34,327 nt of DNA from Desulfobacula sp. (GTDB lineage: Bacteria; Desulfobacterota; Desulfobacteria; Desulfobacterales; Desulfobacteraceae). The position numbers were made by a program, and so were the translations under genes. Numbering within the stretch: position 1 is the stretch's first letter; every line of letters begins with the position of its first letter. The stretch is from positions 1 through 34,327 of the forward strand of contig JABGOU010000041.1 of the NCBI GenBank assembly GCA_018645325.1. Reading direction: 5' to 3'. Positions 18,195 through 25,239 of the stretch are shown here, piece after piece. Below the pieces are notes generated by a model. That model ran no database searches and was not told the DNA's origin. It saw only the letters and a list, made by a program, of their open reading frames with translations.

Positions 18195-18213
18195 GTCAAT
18201 GACCATAAGTAAA

Positions 18214-18244
18214 GGGCATACCCAATAAAATAAAGGGTATACCC
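18214..18244. terminator. Possible bidirectional terminator between convergent genes
   Basis: GGGCATACCC (18214-18223) can pair with GGGTATACCC (18235-18244) apart from one mismatch, over an A-rich 11-nt loop. It sits between the crotonase and aminotransferase stops. A T tract (CTTTTT) comes about 10 nt later, so efficiency is uncertain. Confidence 0.45.
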
Positions 18245-18269
18245 ATATTGTACACTTTTTAATACTTTT

Positions 18270-19550
18270 TTAATCCACAAGAACCTTTTCAAGCTGTTTT
18301 ACCATAAAGTCCATTTCCTCTTCATTAATTATCAGGGGAGGGGAAATCCTTATGGTATGGCCGTGGCTGTCATTGACAATCAAGCCTAATTTTAAGAGTT
18401 TTCTGCAAAACTCCATGGCATTGTTTTCTTTGACTTCAATCCCGATGAAAAGCCCTTTTCCCCGTACTTCTTTGACATGGGGTGATTTTTTGGCAATGGC
18501 TTCAATCCTTTTTTTCAGTATCTTACCTTTTTTAGCTGACTGTTCTGCCAGTTTTTCTTCTTCAAACACCTTTAAAGCTGCTGTGCCTGCCACACATGCA
18601 AGGGGATAACCACCAAAGGTTGACCCATCTGAGCCTTTTGAAAATACCATATCCATAATTTTTGCATTGGTGATAAAAACAGAAAGGGGGATAAGGCCTC
18701 CTGAAAGCGCTTTGCCAAGAATCACACCGTCTGGAACAATATTATCATGCTCAAAACAAAATTTTTTACCTGTTCTTCCCATACCTACCTGGATCTCATC
18801 ACATATAAGCAGCAGATCATGTTCATCACACAGATTTCTAAGACCCTTGAGAAATCCTTTTGGGGGTATTTTCATTCCACCTTCTCCCTGCATGGGTTCC
18901 ACAAGGATTCCACAGGTATTTTTATTAATGGCCTTTTTTACCTGTTCAAGGTTGCCAAATTCAACAGATACAAATCCGGGTGTTAAAGGACCAAATCCCT
19001 GTTTGTATTTTTGATTGGATGAAAAAGAAACAATGGAGATGGTTCTTCCATGAAAATTTTCATTAAAGACAATGATCTCCTGGTTTCCATCGGCAATTTT
19101 CTTGTGCTTGAATCCAAAATACCGCATGGTTTTTACAGCAGTCTCAACAGATTCAACACCCCCGTTTTTGGGAAGCACCTTATTGCCGTAATTTCCAAAT
19201 CTTGGGGCCATCTGCGGTGCAAATTTTGCCGCCTCGGAAAGAAAGATCCCCAGAGGATCTGTGAACACGACATTTGACAATACCGAGGCATAGTTGCCGA
19301 TCAGGGCATCCATGACTGCATTGGTGATGGTGGGGTGATGGTGGCCTGAATTTGCAGCAGAGTAAGCTGCCAGGCAATCCAGGTATTTATTGCCTTTTTC
19401 ATCAGTCAGCCAGCATCCTTTTGCATGTCTGACAACAAGATTAATCCGGTCGTAATGGTGTGCGCCATAGTCTTCTTCAAGATTAAAAATGGCTTTGTCA
19501 TTTTCATTGGAAAATCCGCTGAAATAATGTATTTTTCTCATGGCAGTCAT
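18270..19550 (-). CDS. rocD: Class-III aminotransferase, probable ornithine--oxo-acid transaminase
   Basis: This 426-residue PLP enzyme has a ribosome binding site AAGAGGTG before the ATG. The fold-type I class-III pattern is complete: 'ANSGHHHPTI' near 67-75, 'VFNENFHGRT' near 161-170, the PLP-binding Asp251 in 'LICDEIQVGMGRTG', and the Schiff-base Lys280 in 'GVILGKALSGG'. 'KVLPKNGGVESVETAVK' and 'FGNLEQVKKAI' match ornithine aminotransferases better than acetylornithine or GABA aminotransferases. It would turn ornithine and 2-oxoglutarate into glutamate semialdehyde and glutamate. It is downstream of a TrmB-type regulator (12-nt gap), which probably controls it. Confidence 0.85.
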   Translation of the reverse strand: MTAMRKIHYFSGFSNENDKAIFNLEEDYGAHHYDRINLVVRHAKGCWLTDEKGNKYLDCLAAYSAANSGHHHPTITNAVMDALIGNYASVLSNVVFTDPLGIFLSEAAKFAPQMAPRFGNYGNKVLPKNGGVESVETAVKTMRYFGFKHKKIADGNQEIIVFNENFHGRTISIVSFSSNQKYKQGFGPLTPGFVSVEFGNLEQVKKAINKNTCGILVEPMQGEGGMKIPPKGFLKGLRNLCDEHDLLLICDEIQVGMGRTGKKFCFEHDNIVPDGVILGKALSGGLIPLSVFITNAKIMDMVFSKGSDGSTFGGYPLACVAGTAALKVFEEEKLAEQSAKKGKILKKRIEAIAKKSPHVKEVRGKGLFIGIEVKENNAMEFCRKLLKLGLIVNDSHGHTIRISPPLIINEEEMDFMVKQLEKVLVD

Positions 19551-19562
19551 CTTACACCTCTT

Positions 19563-20351
19563 TTAATTATCTTCTTTTATAATTTTGTAAATTCTTTTTT
19601 CATCGTCTGTGGGATCCTGGTGCTGATCCAGAATTTTTTCTAAGAAACAATGATAAAAATCATGGCGGAGGCTGTCCCGATTAGCCACTATAAACCATTG
19701 ATTTCTTGTCCAGTTTATGGCTGAACTATCTTCTTTGCCTGTTTCAAATATTCCCACAAGAGCTTCAGTCTTATCTGTAATAACTTCTATGGATCTTCCG
19801 CCGATGATTTCCTGCAGATGTTCAGGGTCCGGGTGTATGACCTGGATATCAAATTTTTTGGCAACATTTCCCATGGCGATATAACGGATTTTAACCCCTC
19901 TTTTGTCTGCCTGGATTAAATATTCATCCAGGTGACGACATGCTTTGGGAAACAGCCGGATATAAATTTCGTTTTCAGCATTTTCTATCATTTCCATGGC
20001 TTTTTCCATGACATTTTCATATCCCGTGATTGTCCAGACAAATTCAAAATCATTTTTTTTGGAAGCAGCTGCTATCTGATCTTCAAATGTTTTTATATTA
20101 CCGTCAAAATTTCTTTTCAGTCTTCTTACAACCTCATCTGCAGGCAAAGGCGCATACTGACCGGCGTTAACTTCAATCACATATCCTTTGGAAATAAGAT
20201 TTCGTACTACATCATAAATTCGTGATCTTGCAATCCCTGAAATTTTGCTCAGCTGGGAACCATTCACTGGATGATTGCCCACAAGAGCCATATAACAGGC
20301 TGCTTCATATTGTGAAAATCCAAGATCTTTTAAATTTGAATAAGTTTCCAT
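19563..20351 (-). CDS. TrmB-family transcriptional regulator
   Basis: This 262-residue protein has an N-terminal TrmB winged helix ('LGFSQYEAACYMALVG...GSQLSKISGIARSRIYDVVRNLISKGYV' pattern, residues 8-60). A short coiled segment follows, then a C-terminal sensor domain of the PLD-like TrmB type ('FVWTITGYENVMEKAMEMI' and 'EIYIRLFP'). TrmB proteins bind small metabolites and act as repressors or activators. It is the promoter-proximal gene of an operon with the ornithine aminotransferase. An 8-bp-arm palindrome 15 nt before its start suggests autoregulation, and hence control of ornithine/arginine catabolism (inference). The ribosome binding site is weak (GGAAT). Confidence 0.85.
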   Translation of the reverse strand: METYSNLKDLGFSQYEAACYMALVGNHPVNGSQLSKISGIARSRIYDVVRNLISKGYVIEVNAGQYAPLPADEVVRRLKRNFDGNIKTFEDQIAAASKKNDFEFVWTITGYENVMEKAMEMIENAENEIYIRLFPKACRHLDEYLIQADKRGVKIRYIAMGNVAKKFDIQVIHPDPEHLQEIIGGRSIEVITDKTEALVGIFETGKEDSSAINWTRNQWFIVANRDSLRHDFYHCFLEKILDQHQDPTDDEKRIYKIIKEDN

Positions 20352-20366
20352 AGTTTTATTCCAAAG

Positions 20367-20388
20367 TGTTGCTACCTTAATAGCAACA
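20367..20388. promoter_or_regulatory. Palindromic operator candidate of the TrmB-rocD operon
   Basis: TGTTGCTA (20367-20374) and TAGCAACA (20381-20388) form a perfect 8-bp inverted repeat with a 6-nt spacer. It is located 15 nt upstream of the TrmB start codon and within the TrmB/ssb divergent region. The size and symmetry suit a dimeric winged-helix regulator. The site would overlap the transcription or translation start zone of the operon, consistent with repression. Confidence 0.6.
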
Positions 20389-20537
20389 TAAACTTAAATT
20401 CAAAGACTGTCAATAAATTTAATTTTTGACTAACCTGTGAAAACATAAAAAAAATATCCCTTTGACACCGGGTTTTGAATCAGGTAAATATTTAAGAAAT
20501 TGAACACCTTTAAATTAATTCAAACAGGAGATAATAA

Positions 20538-21014
20538 ATGGCTGGCCTTAATAAAGTAATGCTGATTGGAAGATTGGGAAGAGATCCTGAAATCAGGTAT
20601 TCCCAGCAAGGTCTGGCAGTGGTGAATTTCTCCATTGCCACCAGTGAATATTGGACAGACAAAAACACGGGCGACCGTCAGGAAAAAACAGAATGGCATA
20701 ATATAGTTGTATTTGGCAAGCAGGCAGAGACCTGCGAAAAATATCTGTCAAAGGGCAGCCAGATTTATATTGAAGGGCGGCTGCAAACCAGTAATTATGA
20801 AAAAGAAGGCCAAACCCATTATATGACAAAAATCGTGGTATCGAACTTTCAATTCCTTGGTGGCAAACAGGATAACCAGGGCGGCGGCGGATATCAAGGT
20901 GGCGGTGGCTATCAGAAACCTAATTCAGGATCAGACAACCAGTTCCAGGGTCAGACAACTCCCGGAACAGCAGGTGGTCAGGCACCTATTCCAGATGATG
21001 ATATCCCATTTTAA
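20538..21014 (+). CDS. ssb: Single-stranded DNA-binding protein
   Basis: This 158-residue SSB starts at an ATG behind ACAGGAG. The OB-fold region (residues 1-110) begins 'MAGLNKVMLIGRLGRDPEIRY' pattern and includes 'WHNIVVFGKQAETCEKYLSKGSQIYIEGRL', typical of bacterial SSB. A glycine/glutamine-rich linker follows (GGGGYQGGGGYQ), ending in the acidic tip DDDIPF that recruits partners such as RecO, PriA and exonuclease I. It binds single-stranded DNA as a tetramer in replication and repair. It is monocistronic, with a strong hairpin terminator 83 nt downstream. Confidence 0.97.
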   Translation: MAGLNKVMLIGRLGRDPEIRYSQQGLAVVNFSIATSEYWTDKNTGDRQEKTEWHNIVVFGKQAETCEKYLSKGSQIYIEGRLQTSNYEKEGQTHYMTKIVVSNFQFLGGKQDNQGGGGYQGGGGYQKPNSGSDNQFQGQTTPGTAGGQAPIPDDDIPF

Positions 21015-21096
21015 TCGTTGACTCCTGCACTATGATCAAGAATATTGGCGGGTTTTGTCAGGGCACGATTGATACAAACTTCGTTTAAAAAAAACA

Positions 21097-21138
21097 AACC
21101 GCCTCAAGGGTTGTAATAGTATTACCCTTGAGGCGGTT
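21097..21138. terminator. Strong bidirectional rho-independent terminator
   Basis: AACCGCCTCAAGGGT (21097-21111) pairs perfectly with ACCCTTGAGGCGGTT (21124-21138) over a 12-nt loop that can itself pair partly (TAAT/ATTA). A T-rich stretch follows on the plus strand, and an A-run (AAAAAAAAC) precedes the left arm and reads as a U tract on the minus strand. It can end ssb from the left and the 79-residue gene from the right. Confidence 0.85.
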
Positions 21139-21154
21139 ATTTTAAAAAAATATC

Positions 21155-21394
21155 TTAGTTAAGCTGTTCTCTCATGGAAATATCATGTTTTCTTACCTGT
21201 AGCGGTTTTTTGGAGTAATTTTGTTCTTTTTCTTCTAAGTGGCTTGAAATACATACTTTTTTTAATTTTTCAATGTTATTTTCCAATTCCTGTCTTTCTG
21301 ATTCGGGTAAATCCGGGATACAACTATTATAATTTTTCTGACTTTTTATTTTAGCTTTAAACTCCTGGTGCCTTCTTAATGCTTTGTCTTTCAT
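21155..21394 (-). CDS. Small charged protein of unknown function
   Basis: This 79-residue frame has a good ribosome binding site (AAAGGAGCC, 6-7 nt before the ATG on the minus strand) and ends right at the bidirectional terminator, so it is likely real. The product is hydrophilic and lysine/glutamate rich, with a probable helical segment ('SERQELENNIEKLKKVCISS'), two cysteines, and no signal peptide or membrane helix. I do not recognise the family. It is the first gene of the accessory block before fic, separated from it by about 250 nt of A-rich repeat-bearing DNA. Confidence 0.55.
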   Translation of the reverse strand: MKDKALRRHQEFKAKIKSQKNYNSCIPDLPESERQELENNIEKLKKVCISSHLEEKEQNYSKKPLQVRKHDISMREQLN

Positions 21395-21515
21395 AATTCT
21401 GGCTCCTTTATAATAGTTTTTAAAAAATCTTTACAAAATATACTTTTTTAAATTGCCTTAAAAAGTGATATTTTTTACATAATTAAAGAATAAACACTTT
21501 AAAAGAGCTTGGCAA

Positions 21516-21560
21516 CCCCAAAATTATTCTCTCAAAAATTATTCACCCCAAAATATAGAA
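21516..21560. repeat. Three tandem 15-nt A-rich units downstream of fic
   Basis: CCCCAAAATTATTCT (21516-21530), CTCAAAAATTATTCA (21531-21545) and CCCCAAAATATAGAA (21546-21560) stand head to tail. They lie between the small gene's start and the fic stop, in a 250-nt stretch without a gene. Their core (CAAAA-ATTAT) resembles the repeats upstream of fic, suggesting binding sites for a shared protein. Confidence 0.5.
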
Positions 21561-21645
21561 AGCAGATCTGAACCAGGAGTGGGTGAAGGAATAAAGCGGA
21601 CTTTCTTTTTTTATCTAAAAATCCTTCGGCTTTTTTCATGTTCGA

Positions 21646-23160
21646 TTAGTCCGGCCGGTTGTAGCCTTTTTTAACAGCCTGCTCCATTAGCGATAGTTCT
21701 TCGTCGGTCAGGAAATCAAAATGAGCGGATCTTTTTCTGACAGAAAGGCTCCCATTGTTCTGAAGACACAGCTGGATGAACAGATCAATTAAACGGTCAG
21801 GCATGTCGATGATGTCCTGAATCGCTTTTTTGGTGTTATCATAGTTAGCAAGAAAGCTGAGTTCCTCCACAAGTTCTTCTTCAATGGTTTTGGCTATAAA
21901 CTCGTACAAAGCCTCTGCCTGCGCAGTCATATCCATATACTGATACCAGCAAGCAGTATCATTCTCGACGGTCATTTGCCCCATTTCACCCAGCCGATAA
22001 TCGATGAGTTGAAGTAAAGGCCGCGAGAAAGACTCCAGCGAAGCATCGTAATCCGCTGGATTCTTTAGCATGACTGCCGAAACTGGGAACATGAGTCCAC
22101 GCGGAACCATTCCCTGTAGTGAAAGAATGTTGTGTATCAGGAATCGATGAATTCGTCCGTTTCCATCTTCAAAAGGGTGAAGAAATACAAAGCCGTAGGC
22201 AATCGCCGCTGCATGGATGACCGGAGAAACGTTTCCCTCTTTCATCCGCTTGTGGGATTCAATCAGACCCAACATTAGATTTGGAAGATCATCAGGTTTC
22301 GGGCAAATAAAATGTATTACCTCCTTCTGGTAGGCGGCTGTTTGCCCTACATAATTTTGGCTGATCCGATAATCACTGTCTTTGAATCGAGGGTCAACAA
22401 TCCGGTTCTGAAGTTCTATCAGACGTTCCTTTTCGCAGAAGTCTTCTTTTCCGGCAAGCTCCAAAGATGTAATGAGTTTTTCAGTGCGGGATGCCTTGGG
22501 CTTTATGTGCTCAATTTCAAAGGATGACTTTGTTTCTTTTTTATAAAGGTAGCTCAGCGCCCGACGAAGAAGTTCCGGTGGATATTTGGTGACAATATCC
22601 TCACATTTTTTGCGCAGATCAGCTGAATCCAACTGGGCAAGTTTCTCTGTTCGTCGGATGATAGGACAGAAGGCGGCTTTGAGACCAAGGAGGTTGTTAA
22701 CTATGCGGTAGCGCTGGAATTTTCCCCCGTTCTGGACTGTGTAATATTTATTAGACTCCAATGCATCGACATAGTTGCCGGAAGTAATGTCATCAATGGG
22801 AAGCTGTTTTCCGGTCAGGAACTCATAGAAAAACCAGATCCTTCGAGCGTACTTTCCGATTGGCTTGGATTTGATGTACTCGGTGAGCTCTTCCTGAGGA
22901 ACATGCTCGAAGATGCGAACCAACAACCCTAGGTTGACGCCGTCATATTTCAGTGCAAACTCAAGATGGTCGCCGACTTTGTTTCCGGGCCAGTATTGAG
23001 TTCTGAAAACCTCATCAACAAAACTATCCTGAATCTTTGAATAGTTAGTGCCTGTGGTGGAAACCGATGACCCGTGCCAATTAGGCATGCCTGCAAGCGC
23101 AAACTTTTCCAGTAGGTATGTGTAACCTGCCGGGCGAAAATACAAACCGTTTGTTTCCAT
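21646..23160 (-). CDS. Fic-domain protein (probable AMP/NMP transferase)
   Basis: This is a 504-residue protein from the ATG at 23160 (GGGAG 8 nt upstream); an 18-codon in-frame extension to 23214 lacks a ribosome binding site. The central Fic core carries the complete catalytic motif HPFEDGNGRIHR at residues 328-339, with the essential His. An N-terminal helical region, including 'FLTGKQLPID', precedes it. At 213-218 is 'SFEIEH', which sits where class II Fic enzymes carry the inhibitory (S/T)xxxE(G/N) helix; the final G/N is His here. A C-terminal winged-helix-like tail follows ('SLSVRKRSAHFDFLTDEELSLMEQAVKKG'). Fic enzymes transfer AMP to Ser/Thr/Tyr of target proteins. The gene looks more GC-rich than its flanks, suggesting transfer. 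The target is unknown. Confidence 0.88.
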   Translation of the reverse strand: METNGLYFRPAGYTYLLEKFALAGMPNWHGSSVSTTGTNYSKIQDSFVDEVFRTQYWPGNKVGDHLEFALKYDGVNLGLLVRIFEHVPQEELTEYIKSKPIGKYARRIWFFYEFLTGKQLPIDDITSGNYVDALESNKYYTVQNGGKFQRYRIVNNLLGLKAAFCPIIRRTEKLAQLDSADLRKKCEDIVTKYPPELLRRALSYLYKKETKSSFEIEHIKPKASRTEKLITSLELAGKEDFCEKERLIELQNRIVDPRFKDSDYRISQNYVGQTAAYQKEVIHFICPKPDDLPNLMLGLIESHKRMKEGNVSPVIHAAAIAYGFVFLHPFEDGNGRIHRFLIHNILSLQGMVPRGLMFPVSAVMLKNPADYDASLESFSRPLLQLIDYRLGEMGQMTVENDTACWYQYMDMTAQAEALYEFIAKTIEEELVEELSFLANYDNTKKAIQDIIDMPDRLIDLFIQLCLQNNGSLSVRKRSAHFDFLTDEELSLMEQAVKKGYNRPD

Positions 23161-23188
23161 GGGCAAATCTCCCAAAACTATTATTTTA

Positions 23189-23370
23189 CTGCAAATATAG
23201 TTACAAATCAGCATTAAATCAACTAAAATAATTAAATTTGGTTATTTGTCCGCAAAAACAATTATTTAACATGGTGTGAGGATTACAATCTCAGGAGTTG
23301 CTGCAAAAATTGTTATTTCGCCTCAAAAAAGATTATAAATTAGCATTTTGCTGCAAAAATAATTATAAAA
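23189..23370. repeat. Cluster of five degenerate A-rich repeats upstream of fic
   Basis: Similar ~20-nt units begin at 23189 (CTGCAAATATAGTTACAAAT), 23250 (CCGCAAAAACAATTATTTAA), 23301 (CTGCAAAAATTGTTATTTCG), 23321 (CCTCAAAAAAGATTATAAAT) and 23351 (CTGCAAAAATAATTATAAAA). Start-to-start distances are 61, 51, 20 and 30 nt, all near multiples of one DNA turn. The cluster fills the gap between the methyltransferase stop and the fic start, so it is likely an operator array for fic, or an iteron/centromere-like site. Confidence 0.6.
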
Positions 23371-23405
23371 CCCGATATAATAAACAAATTAAAAAATAAA
23401 TGTGG

Positions 23406-24848
23406 CTATTTCCCATAACTTTTTTGTTTCAGCAGGAGAATATACCGACTGGTAACGCCTATGATTTTTTTCTTCTGCATGGCAGTTACAGCGATCGCAT
23501 TAAACCGTTCCGAGGACAATGGAGCCTGAATGATATGGGTCAATTCCCATCCTGCCGGCTCCAATATTTTATAATAATCCGTCAGCAGGATCGCGTTTTG
23601 CGTTTCTTCCTCTAAAGCAGGACAGCTTTGAAAGTCACGCCAGTCAGAATTGATTAAGGCAAGCCGGGTTGTTTTCTTGGTTGTTTTTTTAAGGAACCTG
23701 AAAAAATTATCCAGAAAGTTCAGGTATTCAAGCCGGGACATCCGGGCAATACTTTTCTCTCCATATTCGGAAGCTTTTTTCTGAAAATAGGGGGGATCAA
23801 AAATAATCAGGTCCGGCTTTTCCCTGCCTGCAAGAATCGTATCTTCCCATTTTTTAATCGCCATGTCCCAGTAATAGGGTTCAATTTCAGGACGAAGGTC
23901 TGCACGGTCTTCCATATCAAGGCTCCAGCATTTCCTGCCCAATGCCAGACAGGTATCTGCAGTTACACCACCACCTGCCATTGGATCGAAAATCAGGTCA
24001 TCAGGATGGGAAAAATAAAAAAGAATGTGTCCGATCATCTGGGCTGGAATACGGCCGGGCCAGTCATCTCCGAACCGGGAATCACAATCATTGAAGTTCC
24101 ACAAATCCCATGTGCGCAACCCCCAGCCCAAGGCTTTAAAACGCGCTTGATCACTCAGCCCCTCTAACGCCAGTGAATACAGCATGGGTTCGCTCCAGCC
24201 ATGCTTTTCAGCCACCTGGGGAACGGTTAATCCACTGGACAAATCCCTATTTGGGGATTTTGTTAATATTAACATTTTCCCCAAATAGTTTCGGATAACA
24301 TCTCTGGTCTCCCCCAAACGTCCGGCAATTCTTTCTTGAGGAATTCCCAGCCGGTTCATCCGCCATATTTTTCGATCAAGTTTAATGTGTTGAATTGCCC
24401 TTAGATCAGCAATATAATTGGCAATAGTCTGTCTGGTTCTGCCAATAAGCTTACCAATTTCAGAAGAGGTTAACTTGGGATTGTTTTGAAAAGCGCGTCT
24501 TGCCGTATATCTTGTTTCCTTTTCAGTGAGCTGTCTTGGGCCGATTGCCATTTTAGCAGCATAAAGCAAAGGATCAATTCCTTTTAAATCTTTAATAATT
24601 ACGGGTATATCAGTTAAACCCGACTCTTTATGAGCGTTCCATCTATGCACCCCATCCAATATCCGGTATTTTCCTTTTTTTTCAGGATGAATTTGAACTT
24701 CAATGGGGTCAAATTTAAAGCCCTCCCTTAAATTTTCAGAAAAAATATGGACACGCTTATGATCAATCTTTTCTCTTGGATAGATTGACTCATCCAATGT
24801 GACATCCAGGATAGCGATTTTATCGCCCACGTTATTGCGAATAGTCAT
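23406..24848 (-). CDS. ParB-like / HTH / DNA methyltransferase fusion protein
   Basis: This 480-residue protein has three parts. Residues 10-90 are a ParB/Srx-like domain ('YRILDGVHRWNAHKESGLTDIPVII' pattern, near 61-85). Residues 105-225 hold helix-turn-helix elements ('TSSEIGKLIGRTRQTIANYI' at 127-146 and a second HTH-like run near 208-225). Residues 270-480 are an amino-methyltransferase domain: SAM-binding 'FDPMAGGGV' at 287-295 precedes catalytic 'DPPY' at 351-354. It should methylate adenine N6 or cytosine N4. No restriction endonuclease is adjacent, so it is probably an orphan methylase of the type carried by phages and conjugative elements. It lies 245 nt upstream of fic on the same strand, separated by the repeat cluster. 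Confidence 0.87.
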   Translation of the reverse strand: MTIRNNVGDKIAILDVTLDESIYPREKIDHKRVHIFSENLREGFKFDPIEVQIHPEKKGKYRILDGVHRWNAHKESGLTDIPVIIKDLKGIDPLLYAAKMAIGPRQLTEKETRYTARRAFQNNPKLTSSEIGKLIGRTRQTIANYIADLRAIQHIKLDRKIWRMNRLGIPQERIAGRLGETRDVIRNYLGKMLILTKSPNRDLSSGLTVPQVAEKHGWSEPMLYSLALEGLSDQARFKALGWGLRTWDLWNFNDCDSRFGDDWPGRIPAQMIGHILFYFSHPDDLIFDPMAGGGVTADTCLALGRKCWSLDMEDRADLRPEIEPYYWDMAIKKWEDTILAGREKPDLIIFDPPYFQKKASEYGEKSIARMSRLEYLNFLDNFFRFLKKTTKKTTRLALINSDWRDFQSCPALEEETQNAILLTDYYKILEPAGWELTHIIQAPLSSERFNAIAVTAMQKKKIIGVTSRYILLLKQKSYGK

Positions 24849-25236
24849 TTTTATTATCCTGATTAAATAAGTTTTTATTTTTTTTAACGGATATTTTTTA
24901 GTCCCACAACTAAAAAATTTTCAAAGAAGCTTTACTTGATCATTATCGATTTTTCAAGTTATCAGAGCAAAAATATAGGATAATATAAGGTTTAAAAGGA
25001 AAAATTTAAATAAATTTTCCTGAATTATAAGTAGTTATACCTATTGACATAAAAAGCGCCATATGGTTTTAACTAAACATGACAGTCACATTAAAGACAG
25101 CCGGCCTGTAAAATTTATTTCTGGAAAACTTGTAAAAACTGTTAAAGGGCAATTTTAAAAAATTATAAAACGGGAATTACAAAAATCTTGGAGATCGTAA
25201 TAAAAAATTAAATCGTAGAAAATAAGGAGGCTTTTT
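24849..25236. other. AT-rich divergent region upstream of the cas operon
   Basis: No gene is seen in this 388-nt stretch. Inverted repeats occur at 24934-24959 (ACTTGA...TCAAGT) and 24998-25020 (GGAAAAATTTA...TAAATTTTCC). A possible promoter, TTGACA at 25044-25049, is followed after 17 nt by a weak -10 (TTTTAA, 25067-25072). The region probably carries the promoters of the methyltransferase gene (leftward) and of the cas operon (rightward). There are no CRISPR repeats here. Confidence 0.45.
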
Positions 25237-25239
25237 ATT
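25224..25239 (+). promoter_or_regulatory. Shine-Dalgarno AAGGAGG followed by ATT start of cas1
   Basis: AAGGAGG (25224-25230) is followed by CTTTTT and then ATT at 25237, in frame with Cas1. There is no ATG, GTG or TTG in frame between this ribosome binding site and the ATG at 25267, which is 36 nt away and too far to be served by it. The spacing of 6 nt to ATT is ideal. Confidence 0.65.

Noticed and set aside
23160-23214. 18-codon longer start for Fic
   Set aside because: The extension overlaps the first repeat unit and has no ribosome binding site; the ATG at 23160 has GGGAG upstream.
24998-25020. AT-rich inverted repeat as a terminator upstream of cas
   Set aside because: No plus-strand gene ends upstream of it; it is more likely regulatory or chance in AT-rich DNA.
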